NCBI GenBank assembly: GCA_958510875.1
Contig: OY294067.1
Location: 275,696,742-275,760,741, forward strand
Direction: 5' to 3'
Source of the DNA: Endomychus coccineus
Lineage: Eukaryota; Arthropoda; Insecta; Coleoptera; Endomychidae
Length of the DNA stretch: 64,000 nt
Shown piece after piece: positions 10,310 to 22,855 of the stretch. Position numbers and translations under genes: made by a program. The number at the start of each line of letters is the position of its first letter. Positions within the stretch are counted from its first letter, which is position 1. The notes under the pieces are model-generated. The model was not told where the DNA came from and did not search any database. It saw only the letters and a program-made list of their open reading frames with translations.

Positions 10310-11290
10310 ACATGGGGAAAATCTAGCTGTAACATTGAATATCTCCAAAGTATTTGACCGAGTCTGGCAGCAAAGCCTTCTTGGTTTGTCGCCTCAACTT
10401 TCTTGCTTGGTATCGAGATTTCTTCCATGTGGATAACTTCATGTGGTAGTTGACGATTCAATGACTACCAATGCTGGTGTTCCACAGGATATGTCTTGGC
10501 AATAACTTTATTCTTACTCCAAATCAACGATTTGCTGGAAGTGACCACCTGTCCTGTCCACAGCTTTGCGGATTAATGGAGATCTGACAATGATTGCGAA
10601 ATGGGGATCTGATAATCTAGTAGAATTTAATGCTACCAAAACTCATAATTGCTTCTTCAAGGTGGATACCACAATCCCTAATATGATGATGTCAGGTACA
10701 ATTATTCCTATCAAGTCTTCCATATCCATGGTCCGGATTACCACGTCTCATGGAATGATCATGTGAGGTCCATTGCAAAAACCGCTTCACAAAAACTTGG
10801 TTTTCTATCCCGTACCAAGAGCTACTTCACATCCCAGCAGCTCCTTATAATTTACAAAGCACAGATTCGACCGTGTTGGAGTATTGTTCATATGTTTGGG
10901 GTTCGGCTCCCAAACATACGCAGAAGTTCTTGAATTCTATCCGGAAAAGAGCTATTCGTATGATTGATGATGTGACACTAACAAATTCAGTGCCCTCTCT
11001 AGAACGTCGTAGAAAGGTGACCGAGCTCTCCCTTTTCTACAGATATTTCGATGAACGGTGCTCATCAGAAATCTCTTCTGTTGTTCTACCGCAAGGGATT
11101 CCATATAGATGGACTGGACGAGCTCACCCCTCCATTGGCAACCTCGAGACCTTGAAAGCTTCTTCCTACCAGAACTCCTATCGAACAGCAAAGTTGTGAG
11201 ACTCAAAGGGATTCGAAACTCCGAAGATACTGGGCTAGTAATAATAATACTTTCCGGCGATTACTACGTCATAGTCTGATATATGTCATC
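10310..11290 (+). mobile_element. LINE-A copy, 5' truncated, decayed
   Basis: Translation with frameshifts gives LDISKVFDRVW (motif A; about 10345-10377), NAGVPQDMS (motif B; the usual QGS is changed), WGSDNLVEFNATKT (about 10605-10646), SQKLGFLSR and QLLIIYKAQIRP. The best open stretch, 10873-11199, encodes LEYCSYVWGSAPKH, RRKVTELSLFYRYF and CSSEISS. These are hallmarks of the RT C-terminal region of an insect Jockey/CR1-like LINE. The YADD box is lost in the decayed segment near 10560. It is a dead copy. Confidence 0.8.
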
Positions 11291-14200
11291 TAGAAGTTTA
11301 TAGCAAACGAATCGATGATAGTTTGTCGCGAAAGGAAAGTTAAAAGACGCCACCAACTTATAATTCATCGGAAACTGTTGATTTGTTTCAAAATCCATTC
11401 GCGAAATTATTGGGAAAGTTGTATGGATGCTCAAGCGTGAAAGGAAATCGGTTTATTTACTCCTCCACTTTATCCGATGCAAACAATTCCCCAGCTATAT
11501 TCAGTTGAATAAATCTTTCAATTGATTAGTTTGGATTCATCGGGAAGGTGTTTTAATTGGGTTATAGTTAGAGAAGTTTTTCTTGAATAAAGTAAACTGG
11601 AAAAAACAGCTGACACTAGGAGGCGCCTACAGGGTTTGATCAAATTATATCTTCCTCATACATTAATTGGTTTTCTATCTTAGTAGGTACGTAAGGACTC
11701 TAAGATACACATTTACAAAAACTCATGTGTCTAGAAAATTTAATGTATAATGATATACATTCTATCAAAGCATGTAAATGAAAATGTATCGACCTGGATG
11801 TGTTTTTACATGTATAATGAAGTGGGTATTGTATTCTATTCCATAACGTCAGGAATATGTAATAAATGTTTAATCGATAGTAATTCAATCGATTCATTTC
11901 AGACACCCGTCAAATGCCAACTCCCTCATTTTTAGAAATCTTAAAGAAGCAATGTTTTTTATTCTTGATTTTAACAATTTTTACCCCCCTCACTATACGT
12001 AGTATTGGGAAGTATTGTAATCGTCCCAAGACAATGTTTTTCCGGATTTTCCCGGATATATCTGTTTTGAGTATTTCTGAATCAATCTAGGCTATTTTTT
12101 ACATGATGTCTGTGTGTGTGAGTTTAGGGAATTATAATTAGAATAAAATTAGATAGATTAGTAATGTACTTATTTTATAGATTAACATAGATCAATACTT
12201 GGAATACAAATCAGAATTCTTAATAATTTGATTAATTGAATTAAAATTATGAATTTTATAAAGATAAATAATTTTTGAACTAAAGGCTCAAATTTAAGAA
12301 GTTAATTATAGATGAAACAGTTTTGGGTAGAGATCATAAGTAATTGATTGGTGATTGAAACTTTGGAAATTCTATGAATGTCTATATTTCAGGGCAATAC
12401 CTTGGCCACAAGTTCGAGGGAATAATAATTAGATCAGCAGAATAATCCCACAACTGATTATGTTATCTTCCCAAATTGTATATTCAAAATTATTAAAAAA
12501 ATCTTGAAGAGAACTAGTGAATTACAATATTAAAATTTGAAAGAGAATATTTAGATAATAGTTTACTTATTGAAGTTATGACAATTGATACTACAAATTA
12601 TATGAAACAAATGGTAGTCTTAAAGAAAATGAGTGAGTTAATTTAGAAATTTTCAAAAGAACAATTAGATAATAGTTTACTGAATAGAGTAGACTGAAAT
12701 CGTGATACTAAGATCCAAAAGAATACTCCTATAAAGCAGTAAATGAGAATTTCGGCTTTATTTAAGTTCACTCAGATCGATAATTGATCCGTTATCTGAC
12801 CAAGTCTAGACTGAAGAGACACATACATTCAAATTTATTATGAGAAAAGTCAAAGATGGTTGATACGGAATACTACGTAACCACGTGGATCATTGATAGA
12901 TTTAACAAGCCTTGAAGAATGATATTAGTCAATCTATTAACTAACTATTAACTTGACAAATTAGATACTGATTGAAAACAAGAGAAAGAATTAAGTAAAT
13001 GCTCATCTAATTTAGATCAGAGCATCGATCAGAGAAACAAACACGTATACTACAAGATATAATTAGACATCAAATTATCAGGTTCACTATCGATAATAAT
13101 CCTTTAATATTTTCAATAAATAAAAGATAAAGGAATGAAAATAATTCAACTCACCCCTGATAAGGCTCCACACAAGATGAGATCCTCTCGATTTCCGTTT
13201 TCTAGTCTCCCTTCTCATCGCCTGTCGCGAGATCTCTCTCGAGTTTTCGCATATTAGTAAAATAATCGATTTTCGCTATTAGAACACAGATGTCAAGCAT
13301 AGACTCATTCCAAGTTTAATTATCTATAATTCTCAGCTGAAACCGTTATGAATAATATTCAATCAATTAGAAACTCAGTATAACGTTACAATTACAACTA
13401 ATCAAGTTCAAGAAAACTCTACGAAATTTAATTTCAAAACTATCACTGTCATAAATGTCAGATAATAAATTATTCATTCAGGTTGAATTGAATAGAGAAT
13501 AGAAGTTTTGAAAGATAAGAATCAATTTTATCATTAACACAGTGTTTTTAGTTTAGCTATAATATTTTGTAATATCAAACGCTTATCAATATTCAAAATT
13601 TTTGTATTGTCTTAGTCAAATGAATGGTTTGTGGGTTTTACATGTTTACATGTGACAAACTATATTGGTAAAAAAACGGAAAGGATGATTGCCTGAAATA
13701 AAAGGCTGAATTGGAAAATGTCTAACATTCTCCATTCGTTCGTTCTACGATGTCATAAATATATCCGATCGCATCTGTAACAATTACTGAATTGAGAAGA
13801 TTAATTTTGAGCTATTTTGTGTCAAATTCCCATCTTTTATCTCATAGTATGGGGATCTACAAGAATCAGTTTCAGGATCAACGTTCTCCCTGCGAACGAC
13901 CTCTTTATTAAAGATCCTATTTGTTGATTTGTCTTCAGTGGACTGTATAATAGTGGTGATTCTTGTTGGTTATAAATTCACTTCGATTTTTCTAAACATT
14001 TATTGAAATTATGTAATACAGAACGAACATTACGAATGCTTAAAGTCAACTGTCTCTTATACGTCTTAAAAACTACTATCTCTCTCTCCCTTCCTTCTCT
14101 TCGTACTTCCTCTTCCGTCGTGGCGGCAAATATTCTAGTTCAAATTTAAACTGATTCCCCAACACTATTACTGATGATGGTGACTTACTATTAGGACACA

Positions 14201-14925
14201 TGATGTTATATATTTTTGTAGAGATCACGAGAGCCAAAGTAGCGTCATAGCATGTCATCTTTCTATTATCATTCATAGGATTCACGAATAACAAATTTGG
14301 GTGCTGGAGTACGAATTTTGAACACTTTTTATAGTCGTTTCTTAGTCTATCCCCAATTTTACTTCTAAGTTATTATGGATCTATTCTTCTCACAATTTGA
14401 GGGAATGTATAGAGACAAAATTAAAGGAAAGAGTTATTAGTCGAGACTGCAACAATTCATCCATCTAATATTATGCTATCAGGTAAATTAATGTTTTAGT
14501 TCATTGCGTAGTAGTCATTCAAAGAAAATTTATAAAGTGCTATTTATGAGCAATAAGGATAAGTAATAATTGTATCATGCAACTAGACATGAATTTATTA
14601 TGAAGGTTGATGAAGAAGCCATACTGTCTATCATGATATAATTCGATGATGTCCGATATCCTCCATGATATGTCTAATTAGATAATGACTACTCATAAAT
14701 ACGTTACAAGGCCTATTACTTTTACCTTGACATATAAAGGAATCCATGCGCTATCGGTTTACCGATCAACAGTTGTTCCGACATGTCAATTCAAGTCAGT
14801 GGGTTATTATTTTAATTTTATCACGGTCCGTTCAATCAAACCGAGCTCATCAAATTAGAATGAGTTAGTTGTATGCTAGATGGGTGGCGCGTTAAATTCG
14901 CCCCTACAATAGCTTCAGGTACGTC
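11291..14925. other. Long AT-rich region, no gene seen
   Basis: About 3.6 kb with only short ORFs. 12530-12690 contains a repeated AGATAATAGTTTACT motif. 13155-13255 is slightly GC-richer (CTCTCGATTTCC). I see no coding domain, RNA gene or TIR structure I can defend. Confidence 0.5.
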
Positions 14926-15250
14926 ATAGTTCAAATCTGGCAACGGAATCGTGATCACCGACTCCTAAAATCCTAGAGTGAGAAATTTTGGCTATATTTG
15001 GACATTCTCCCTTACTTTAATTATTTTTTTATTATCACTCCTGAAAAGATGCATTTTCCTCTGTAGAGATGCTAAAATGCACATTAGAAAAATAAAAAAT
15101 GAAAAAATTCTCTCTAAATGACTTCCTGAATCGAGTTTAGGAAAATTATCAAAATCGGTCCATCCGATTTTTTTTACTTTGGCCTTCTTTCAGCTTTATT
15201 TCCTCGACTATAAAGCATCAGCAAAAGAATTAGCTTCTATATTCACCCGA
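14926..15250 (+). repeat. Dispersed repeat X, copy 1
   Basis: It matches 19770-20090 over about 320 bp. Shared blocks include TGCATTTTCCTCT, GACTTCCTGAATCGA and a CCGATTTTTTT stretch. It is non-coding and interspersed, of unknown class. Confidence 0.75.
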
Positions 15251-15981
15251 GGATGAAATAGTGTTTAGATATTGAACATATTTTCGCCATAACCTTATTA
15301 TTTAAAGACCGTTTGATGATGTTTTCTGCGGAAGAAAATCTTCGCCTTCTTCCACAACATCGTCATTAGACTGGTCGGGGTACGTTCAAACTTTCACCTG
15401 AAATATTTTGACAAGTAATCAAGATACTCGACTTAATCGACAACGATGCTTACCCGTTGAAAACATATTGAAGCAAGATAAACGTGAAGAATCAAGTCCA
15501 AATTCTAGGAAAAAATTTGGAATTGCAAGACTCACGTCCCTACCGTAGGTGACTACAAAAACAATCCAGAAACCTGTATTACGAGGATTCTCCTCTTTAG
15601 ACTACTGGCTGTTTATTACATCTATACAAAATTCAATCCAAGAACAATATCAGGCTTACGATAATCTGCCACATGGAAACATTGTCTGAGAGGTGCCCAG
15701 ATGAAAATAAATGGACAACGTGGTTGATTATTGGGAAGATATCGACAAAACCGTAGATCAGTTCCAATGTTTCCTATCTCAGTGTATAGAATATGTTCCA
15801 CAGACCAAACAGTGATTGTCACGAATAATTCAGTGGAAAGTTGGCCTCAAAACAAACTTTAGATTTTCATTATCTACCAGTTCACGAAATTATCTAGCAT
15901 TTATAGAGGAAGAAAATCTAATATAGTTTGAACAAATATGTTCGTTTTCGAACTGGATTTTGGCGAACAAAAGCATCCAAA
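15251..15981. other. Spacer, no gene recognised
   Basis: A 66-codon minus ORF at 15622-15822 has no recognisable motif. Nothing else is supported. Confidence 0.4.
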
Positions 15982-16745
15982 TACGAGGGTCAAAATCGAA
16001 AATCACATGTGACAATTGTGTTGTATCTTCAGCTAGACCGCATTAATATTTTCAATCTGATATACCATTTAGTTCTGTTTTGACACTCATCGAAAGCAAG
16101 CAACCTTGGAGATTTTTGTAAACATGGAAAAAAAGTGAGTTCCGCGTCTTGAGTAAACATTATTTCTCGCCTGGAGAAAACATCACGTAAACCAAAGCAT
16201 TATTTGTTAAACATTATGGAGACTCTCCACCATCGATCAAGTGATTCACTGCTTTTCGTTGTGGTGGTATGACCATAAAGGACTCTGAACGTTCTGATCG
16301 TCTAACGCTAGAAATCGTCGATAAAATCCATGGTATGATTTTGGACGATCGGTGAGCTAAAGTTCACGAGATTGCTGAGGCTATGGGCATTTCAACCGAA
16401 CGAGTACGAAACATTTTCATAAATTTTTGAATATGAGAAAGCTATCTGCAATATGTGTGCCGCATTTTCTCTCTGTGAAGAACAAGCCCGACTGTGTGAC
16501 AACATCAAAGGAGTGTTTGGCGATGTTCAAGAGCGATGAGAAGAATTTTTTGTGCCGTTTCGTAACCGTGGACGAAACATGAATCCATCACTACACATCA
16601 GGAACCAAAGAACAGTCGAAGCAGTGGATTCATCCTAGCGAATCGAAGCCGAAAAACGCCCCAAAATTGGTTTATCGGCCAACAAAGTCAACATGACAGT
16701 TTTTTGGGATGCACACGGTATCGTCCATATCATCCTTCGAAGGAT
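15982..16745 (+). mobile_element. Mariner transposase pseudogene, 3' truncated
   Basis: It starts with the TIR-like TACGAGGG. After 5' UTR sequence shared with the 42-kb and 46-kb copies, translation shows EIVDKIHGMILDD and EAMGISTERVRNI (HTH region). CRFVTVDET follows, though the next Trp codon is TGA, then WDAHGIVHI near 16705. Frame breaks and stops are frequent. The segments containing the second and third catalytic Asp are missing, and homology ends near 16745. Confidence 0.85.
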
Positions 16746-16976
16746 GATGAGGATGCAATTCATGTTTTGATCGTGTAACGCATCCATTAGTTTTTGAAAT
16801 TACTTATGTCAAGCCATGCTACAGATTCCGATATCGGCGGACGATTTTCAAAAGCGATAATAGATAAATTATTCACAATTACCAGAGTTGCCGCGAGCAT
16901 GATATCATTACGCTATTTTTACATAGTGTATAATGATTTGGTGACGGGACAAATAATCCTATCCCTATTCGTCCGG

Positions 16977-17462
16977 CTATCGCACGCCCTTAGCTGCCAT
17001 TACCAAATGGCTCACAGTTTCTTCGGGAAAAGATAAACCACCCGTACCCAAAATTTGTATAAGACTATAGGAGTCCTCGACTAATAAATCTTCTTCTGAG
17101 GGAATCAAATTCAAATTACATACTTCACATTTCAATTTTTTGTTGCAACATATGAGGTATATACCTAAATAAATAATGAGAGAATGAAATTTTAAAAGTT
17201 CATCACTTGATTCAGACAAAATATTTAAAATATCAGACACATGATTTAAAATAAATTTCTCTCCAGCAAAGTCATCACTATCTTTATTAATATTCATATC
17301 GTTAAAAACTTCCAAAACATCTTCGATTTCATTTGAATTATTTACAGTTATTGATATTCTTTTATCATTTTTGGCAAGAGAAATTTCACGAACAGATAAA
17401 AATGTTTCTACTAGCAGCTTAGAGTGTACTGTTGGGCCAAGATTGGTCACTCTGTCTATTTC
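16977..17462 (-). pseudogene. Transposase-like C-terminal fragment (P-element/THAP9-like?)
   Basis: The minus ORF 16977-17450 (first codon GTG, so the start is not meaningful) is open for 157 codons, unusually long here. Its C-terminal part reads YLGIYLICCNKKLKCEVCN and then GTGGLSFPEETVSHLV. This resembles the end of P-element/THAP9-type transposases (a hydrophobic 'yiaGy' helix, CxxC, then GGLxxPS). The N-terminal half is rich in Asp, Glu, Asn and Ser. The assignment rests on pattern only. It could instead be an exon of an unknown host gene. Confidence 0.4.
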
Positions 17463-17919
17463 AACATGAACATTTACTTAGGAAGCCATTTTGGATTGCA
17501 TTTTATCCTGTTATAACACTCGTTACACTTTTATACTTTTCAATCACACAGCTAAGGAACAATTACCTCATATAATTTTCCATAAGAAATGGCTAAAACT
17601 CTGTTAAATTGTGATATTCGTCAACTGCCATATTCAACACCGGTCATCCGCCCGCCATCAACATAGAACGAGTGCTGTCACGAGATTCGTAAGTTGATGA
17701 CGTGAAATATTCGTTTGTACTAAGCGTTCAGGCCTTGTATCTAGAAGGTATTGTTACAACAAACGCATCTGGCTTCAAGTCAAACTAGTTATGGTTACTT
17801 AGTAAGGATATAAGGAAGTAAGATATTGGAACATACTTGTCTGAATCGAGAGGGGTTCTACCATACGCATCATAAATCACACCCACTCTGTTCCAGGTTG
17901 AAGATCAATCAATCAATCA
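17463..17919. other. Spacer, no gene recognised
   Basis: No ORF or repeat that I can support. Confidence 0.4.
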
Positions 17920-18775
17920 TTGTGCGCCCCTTAATATAAGACTCAGTACAGCAGGTCTAAGGCAGTGCCGAAGGCTAGAATTTTGGACTGATATCTCTCA
18001 TCATTTCAAGTGGCATATGGGTGCTGCCGGAGTGTTGTAGCCTAAGAGAAGCCAGTGTTGAATATTCTGCTAATATGTGAGAAATAGCTTTGTCTGCATC
18101 TCCACATCTACTACAAGCTGGATCTTCAACAATGCTCATTGTTTGTAGATGTTTATTCAGATGACAGTGAGGAGTCTTGTCAGTAGTTTTAGGCCTCTCC
18201 TGCTCATAGAGAGTATGGTTTTAGTGAGATCAGACGAGAACTCTCTAGTGTGAAGCATCGTTAACCGCATGCCGGAGGCACCACGCCATACTGACAGCCA
18301 CTGTCTATCCAGTAGCTCCTTGAGGGCGTGGAGCCCGGTGGTCGATGAAATTTCCGATCGTTACATCGGGGCTAGGGGCGCTCAAGGAACCCCGTTTGGC
18401 CAATTCATCGGCCACTCCGTTTCCCTTCAAACCCCACTGGCTGGATGTTGTTCCTTCTAGCTAATTCAGCCAGAGTTTCCCTGCACACCAAGACAAGCCT
18501 AGAAGTGCGCCCAGGGACGCTAGGCTGTCAGTGCAGAGGTAAATTCGCTTATCTCGGTAGTTCAATCTCTGGTTTACTAGGGCACATGTCTGCATTGCAC
18601 AGACCTCACCCTGGGAAACGGTTGTGTGGGCACCTAGGTGAACTGAAAATTTCCTTCTGGGTGTACACGAGTAGACTCCAGCTCCGCCAGACTCGCCACT
18701 CAGACCCGGTTGGGGTATACATTCTATCCGCATCTGCGTTGATTCTTTATCGCACTTATTAAAGTTCAACACAGG
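17920..18775 (-). mobile_element. LINE-B RNase H domain and 3' end
   Basis: On the minus strand, 18772-18461 encodes an RNase H fold: SGGAGVYSCTP (first strand), SQGEVCAM (catalytic Glu context) and YLCTDSLASLGAL (catalytic Asp). In another frame, 18440-18370 gives EGNGVADELAKRGSLSAP, the classic LINE RNase H C-terminal motif. The remaining 450 bp aligns with 55.49-55.95 kb and 52.1-53.24 kb, which are other copies of the same 3' end. It is frameshifted and 5' truncated. R1/I/Jockey-type LINEs carry such a domain. Confidence 0.85.
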
Positions 18776-19245
18776 GCTTTTCGACTCAATCTGTATATCT
18801 GTTCTATAGTCATGTTGTATAACACTAAAAATTTAGCGGAAGAAAGCTAGAATACTAGCAGCTCAACTCATTTTACTAAATACGGGATATACTCCAAGGC
18901 GTAAAATTGAAGATGATCTCCAAAGCGAAATATGACGTTCATATCACATATAACGCTTGTTTGCTAGTTCAGTTAGTTATATGCATGATATATTTATTTA
19001 TTATTTTGGCAAAGTCCCAAATAATATATACACAGGACGAAGTCCCAAATAATATAAACTTATGATTATGATAACTTGAAGAAATATTAACAATATTGGG
19101 TAACAAATAGTGGAACAGAATAGAAAATGCAAAGATTAATAACTACGCCTACGCCTACGATAGTTTTTAACTTGGAACAAGATATATTAAAAATGTCAAC
19201 GTTGAGAAGAAGGTTATTGATAAGGGTTAACATGGTAATTATAGG
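18776..19245. other. AT-rich spacer
   Basis: It contains a short direct repeat (AAGTCCCAAATAATATA at about 19013 and 19041). No gene seen. Confidence 0.45.
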
Positions 19246-19760
19246 TGCATGGATAGAACTCTGGTACCCAAGTTGTCTCCAGGGGAGTCATCAACATATC
19301 TTCTGCAATATAGTAAAACCTGTTAGGGAGGTCCTCTTGAGTTTTCCGGTCATGATCATGACTCTCAATAGTCACTTGGTGGTCAGGTCTTCTCCAGGGA
19401 CTATGTTTTAATATGCCCACAAACGCAATCACAATTGTTATTCGGGATATTTGGGGATCGCTGATCACGATTCCGGTGCCAGATTCACATTGCGTCACAC
19501 CTGAGGCTCTGGGGATCCACAAACGTCGTCTCCCCTAAATATCCCGAGAGACGATTTTGGTTGCGTTTCTGAGCATATTAAAATATGTCCCTAGAAAAGA
19601 ACTCGGTAATGAGGGTATACTTACCACCAGATGACTATTGAGGGTCATGATCATGACCTAAGACATCAAGAGAACCTTCTTAACAAGTTTCACTCTATTG
19701 CAGAAGATATTTGCACGAATTTCCTGGAGACGACTTGGGTACCAGGATGCCCTGGGTCCC
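19246..19760. repeat. Inverted repeat with about 200-bp arms
   Basis: The left arm (19246-19450) begins GGTACCCAAGTTGTCTCCAGG. The right arm (about 19543-19745) ends with its inverse, CCTGGAGACGACTTGGGTACC. Both contain GGTCATGATCATGA. The ORFs within it are not coding-like. It is adjacent to repeat X copy 2 and is probably part of a foldback or of two inverted copies of one repeat. Confidence 0.75.
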
Positions 19761-19769
19761 AGGTGCTAT

Positions 19770-20090
19770 GAATCTGGCACCGAAATCATGATCAGCGACC
19801 CCAAAAATTCCGAATAAGAAGTTCTTGGCTATTTCGGTTATATCTGGGCATTTTTTTTCACATGAAATTTCAGCTCCTGAAAGTGCATACAAAGAGATGC
19901 ATTTTCCTCTTTAGATATGGGAAAATGCATGTCATACAAAAGCAAGCTGGTAACATTTTTTCTAACTGACTTCCTGAATCGATTTGAGAAAAACCGTCAA
20001 AATCGGTTCAGCCGATTTTTTTGCCCTTTTTTGCTTCATTTCCTTGACTAGTAAGGCAATTTGGATATTCTCTAGTAAATTCATCTGAGT
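19770..20090 (+). repeat. Dispersed repeat X, copy 2
   Basis: Homologous to 14926-15250; see that entry. It begins with AATCTGGCACCGAAATCATGATCA, comparable to AATCTGGCAACGGAATCGTGATCA type sequence at copy 1. No coding content. Confidence 0.75.
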
Positions 20091-21464
20091 GAATATAACT
20101 TGATCTAATTTTCAATTAATTCGCGAGAATGGCATATGAAAGGGATAGGATGCTTCAACCACAACACACTAGGTGACCAGATAACTTGCAGCCGTTAGGA
20201 ATTCACTCATCCGACAGGTTGGCACTGTGTAAAGTAGCACTGACAACAATAACAAATAGCTGAAGTTCGAGAATGGTGGAGGCCGCGGCCCATGCGATTA
20301 ATCACACGTCTATTATCATATTACAGCCCCTCTGACTCCAATCTGGAAAACAATATCGGAGTGTTCTCAATTCTATATTGTCTTATTGCAGCTCGGTGTG
20401 CCACACTATGACGATGTTTTCAAACTATAGAAGACTGTAAACCAAGAGTACAGAAAATATTATTGTAGGTTAAGCTGTGTGTTTGAAAAATTACGAAAGG
20501 ACATGTGTTGTACTTGTTGATTGATAAGCTGGAGCAATTTTTCTATCGTTATCCTTTCAATTTTCTTCTTTCCAAACTCATAAGGGAAAATGAATGACAC
20601 TGCGTTGTGGATTATTTCATTTCAAGAAAAATTGTGACATTAAAATGATCGTTCGACAGTTGTCCTAAGTGGTTGAATATCTTCATTATCGAAAGCGTAT
20701 ATTCCGTCAATCCTTAAAACCTGAGAGAGATCGATTTATCAACTATTACTCGATTGGAGTAATTTTGATTCGATGTGATTGAATAATCAGGGATTATCTT
20801 TAATAATCCTGAAGTAGCTAAATTCCGATGATTACTGTTTCTTCAATAACCGTCAACATTTTATATCAACAAGTTATATAATGAGGTTGATAAAACGTTT
20901 AGACTAAGTCACATGTGCAATAATCCTCTATTAGCAGGGTGGACTTATTGTGATACATCATCTATGTCAACATCGACATGAATGAATGTTAGGGAATGAC
21001 ATATCAACAATATGAAATCTGCAGGAAGGGGATTATAGATTAGGATAGGGAATTATTAATCAGTGATGAATCGGTTACCTATCAGTTATTATCATCAGTT
21101 ATTATAAGATGAATTTATCATTAGTCAATTATGAACCGGTATCATACGTGTGAGCGTTACACCAATAAACCGGTAAAACCTACGATGGTAATATTGCACC
21201 ATACCACTACCAATCATGACCATCTAAGCGCAGTGATTTTTCTAACATAGATGAACTGATTTGAATAAGCAGTAACAATTTGAAGTTGGACAAAAATAGG
21301 ACATTTCGGTCCTGCCGTTTCGGTCCTGACCGTTTTGTTCCTCTGATCGTATTATTTGTATATAATTAATTTAGGTGAGAATAGTGAATTGTGAACATAG
21401 TTTTTGACTGTCTTCAATTTTATAAATAATTTCCTGCAATTTTTGTGTAACAAAACATACTTTA
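20091..21464. other. AT-rich spacer, no gene seen
   Basis: No feature recognised over about 1.4 kb. Confidence 0.5.
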
Positions 21465-21640
21465 CATCATAAACTCATTGTGCGTCCTATAATGCATGTC
21501 TCGCATGACTCTGATGATTTTTTCGTCAGCGGGAACGTACCTTCTTATTTTTATTGGTGTGCGGTTTTCTCGTATGAATTTTTCGAAGGCTTGATCTCTT
21601 CTTGATAGTATCTTGCGGATACCTTCAATAACTTGGATGA
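21465..21640 (-). pseudogene. Coherent 57-codon open segment, unrecognised
   Basis: One minus-strand frame without an ATG start reads EKFIRENRTPIKIRRYVP, ADEKIIRVMRDMHYRTHNE and then stops. The composition (alternating basic and acidic, few low-complexity runs) looks protein-like rather than AT noise. I do not recognise the family. It may be an exon or a transposon fragment. Confidence 0.3.
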
Positions 21641-21694
21641 TTCATGCTGAACTCAATTTGCATTTTTCGATGTGCAGCCTCGACGTGTATCATT

Positions 21695-22393
21695 TGCTCT
21701 CTGTTGGCAATAAGCGCGACCGTGTGACAACTTCAAAAGAGTGTTTGGCGATGTTCAAGGACGATAAGAAGGACTTTTTGTGCCGTTACGAAGCCGTGGA
21801 CGAAACATGGATACATCACAACACACCAGAGACCAAAGAACAGTCGAAACAGTGAACTTGTTGTGGCGAATCGGAGGCGAAGAAGGCCAGAGTGGGTTCA
21901 TCGGCCAACAAAGTCATGACGACAGTTTTTCGACTCTTTGAAATGGATACGGTAGCGTTCATAAACATTACATTGAAAAGGCCAAAACGATCAAAGCTCC
22001 TATTATGCAGAGCTGTTGGATCGATTTGATGCTGATCTGAAGCGAGAGCGGCCGCATTTGACAAAGGAAAAAGTGATCTTCCACCAGGATAACGCAACGG
22101 CGCACAGGTTCGCAGTCGCAATGACAAAATAGAATGAATTGCTCTACGGATTGGTTCGTAATCCACCATATTCTCCCGATTTGGCCCCCTGCGATTTTTA
22201 TCTATTTCCAAACTTAAAGAAATGTCTCGCCGGAAAGGGATTTGACTCCAACGATAAGGTCATCGCTGAAACAAACGCCTATTCTGAGGCATTGCCGGAA
22301 TCGTATTATTTAGAATGAATTGAAACATTTGAATAACTTTGGACAAAGTGTTCTTGTTTCATTTCTCATGAACTTCTCACCTCCTCCTCGTAT
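21695..22393 (+). mobile_element. Mariner transposase pseudogene (5' truncated)
   Basis: Translation gives KRDRVTTSKECLAMF, AVDETWIHHNTPETKEQSK (first catalytic Asp kept), LLDRFDADLK-type helices with breaks, VIFHQDNATAH (second Asp kept) and PPYSPDLAPCDFYLFPNLK (third Asp kept). It ends near a degraded 3' TIR (CCTCCTCGTA, 22384-22393). The block between the first and second Asp is corrupted near 21930. No intact ORF remains. Confidence 0.88.
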
Positions 22394-22406
22394 GACCTTT
22401 TTTTTG

Positions 22407-22855
22407 ATGGATACGGTAGCGTTCATACACATTACATTTAAAAGGCCAAAACGATCAAAGCTCCTATTATGCAGAGCTGTTGGATCGATTTGATGCTGAT
22501 CTGAAGCGAGAGCGGCCGCACTTGACAAAGGAAAAAGTGATCTTCCACCAGGATAACGCAACGGCGCACAGGTTCGCAGTCGCAATGACAAAATAGAATG
22601 AATTGCTCTACGAATTGGTTCGTAATCCACCATATTCTCCCGATTTGCCCCACTGCGATTTTTATCTATTTCCAAACTTAAAGAGATGTCTCGTCGGAAA
22701 GAGATTTGACTCCAACGATAAGGTCATCGCTGAAACAAACGCCTATTCTGAGGCATTGCCGAAATCGTATTATTTAGAATGAATTGAAACCTTTGAATAA
22801 CTTAGGACGAAGTGTTCTTGTTTCATTTCTCATGAACTTCTCACCCCCTCCTCGT
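22407..22855 (+). mobile_element. Tandem duplicate of the mariner 3' half
   Basis: A second copy of 21943-22393 lies 464 bp downstream with only scattered substitutions. It starts at ATGGATACGGTAGCGTTCAT and ends at the same CCTCCTCGTA-type terminus. It encodes FHQDNATAH and the third-Asp block again. Confidence 0.9.

Noticed and set aside
18269..18762. Plus-strand ORFs of 63 and 105 codons
   Set aside because: They are antisense to the LINE-B RNase H domain.
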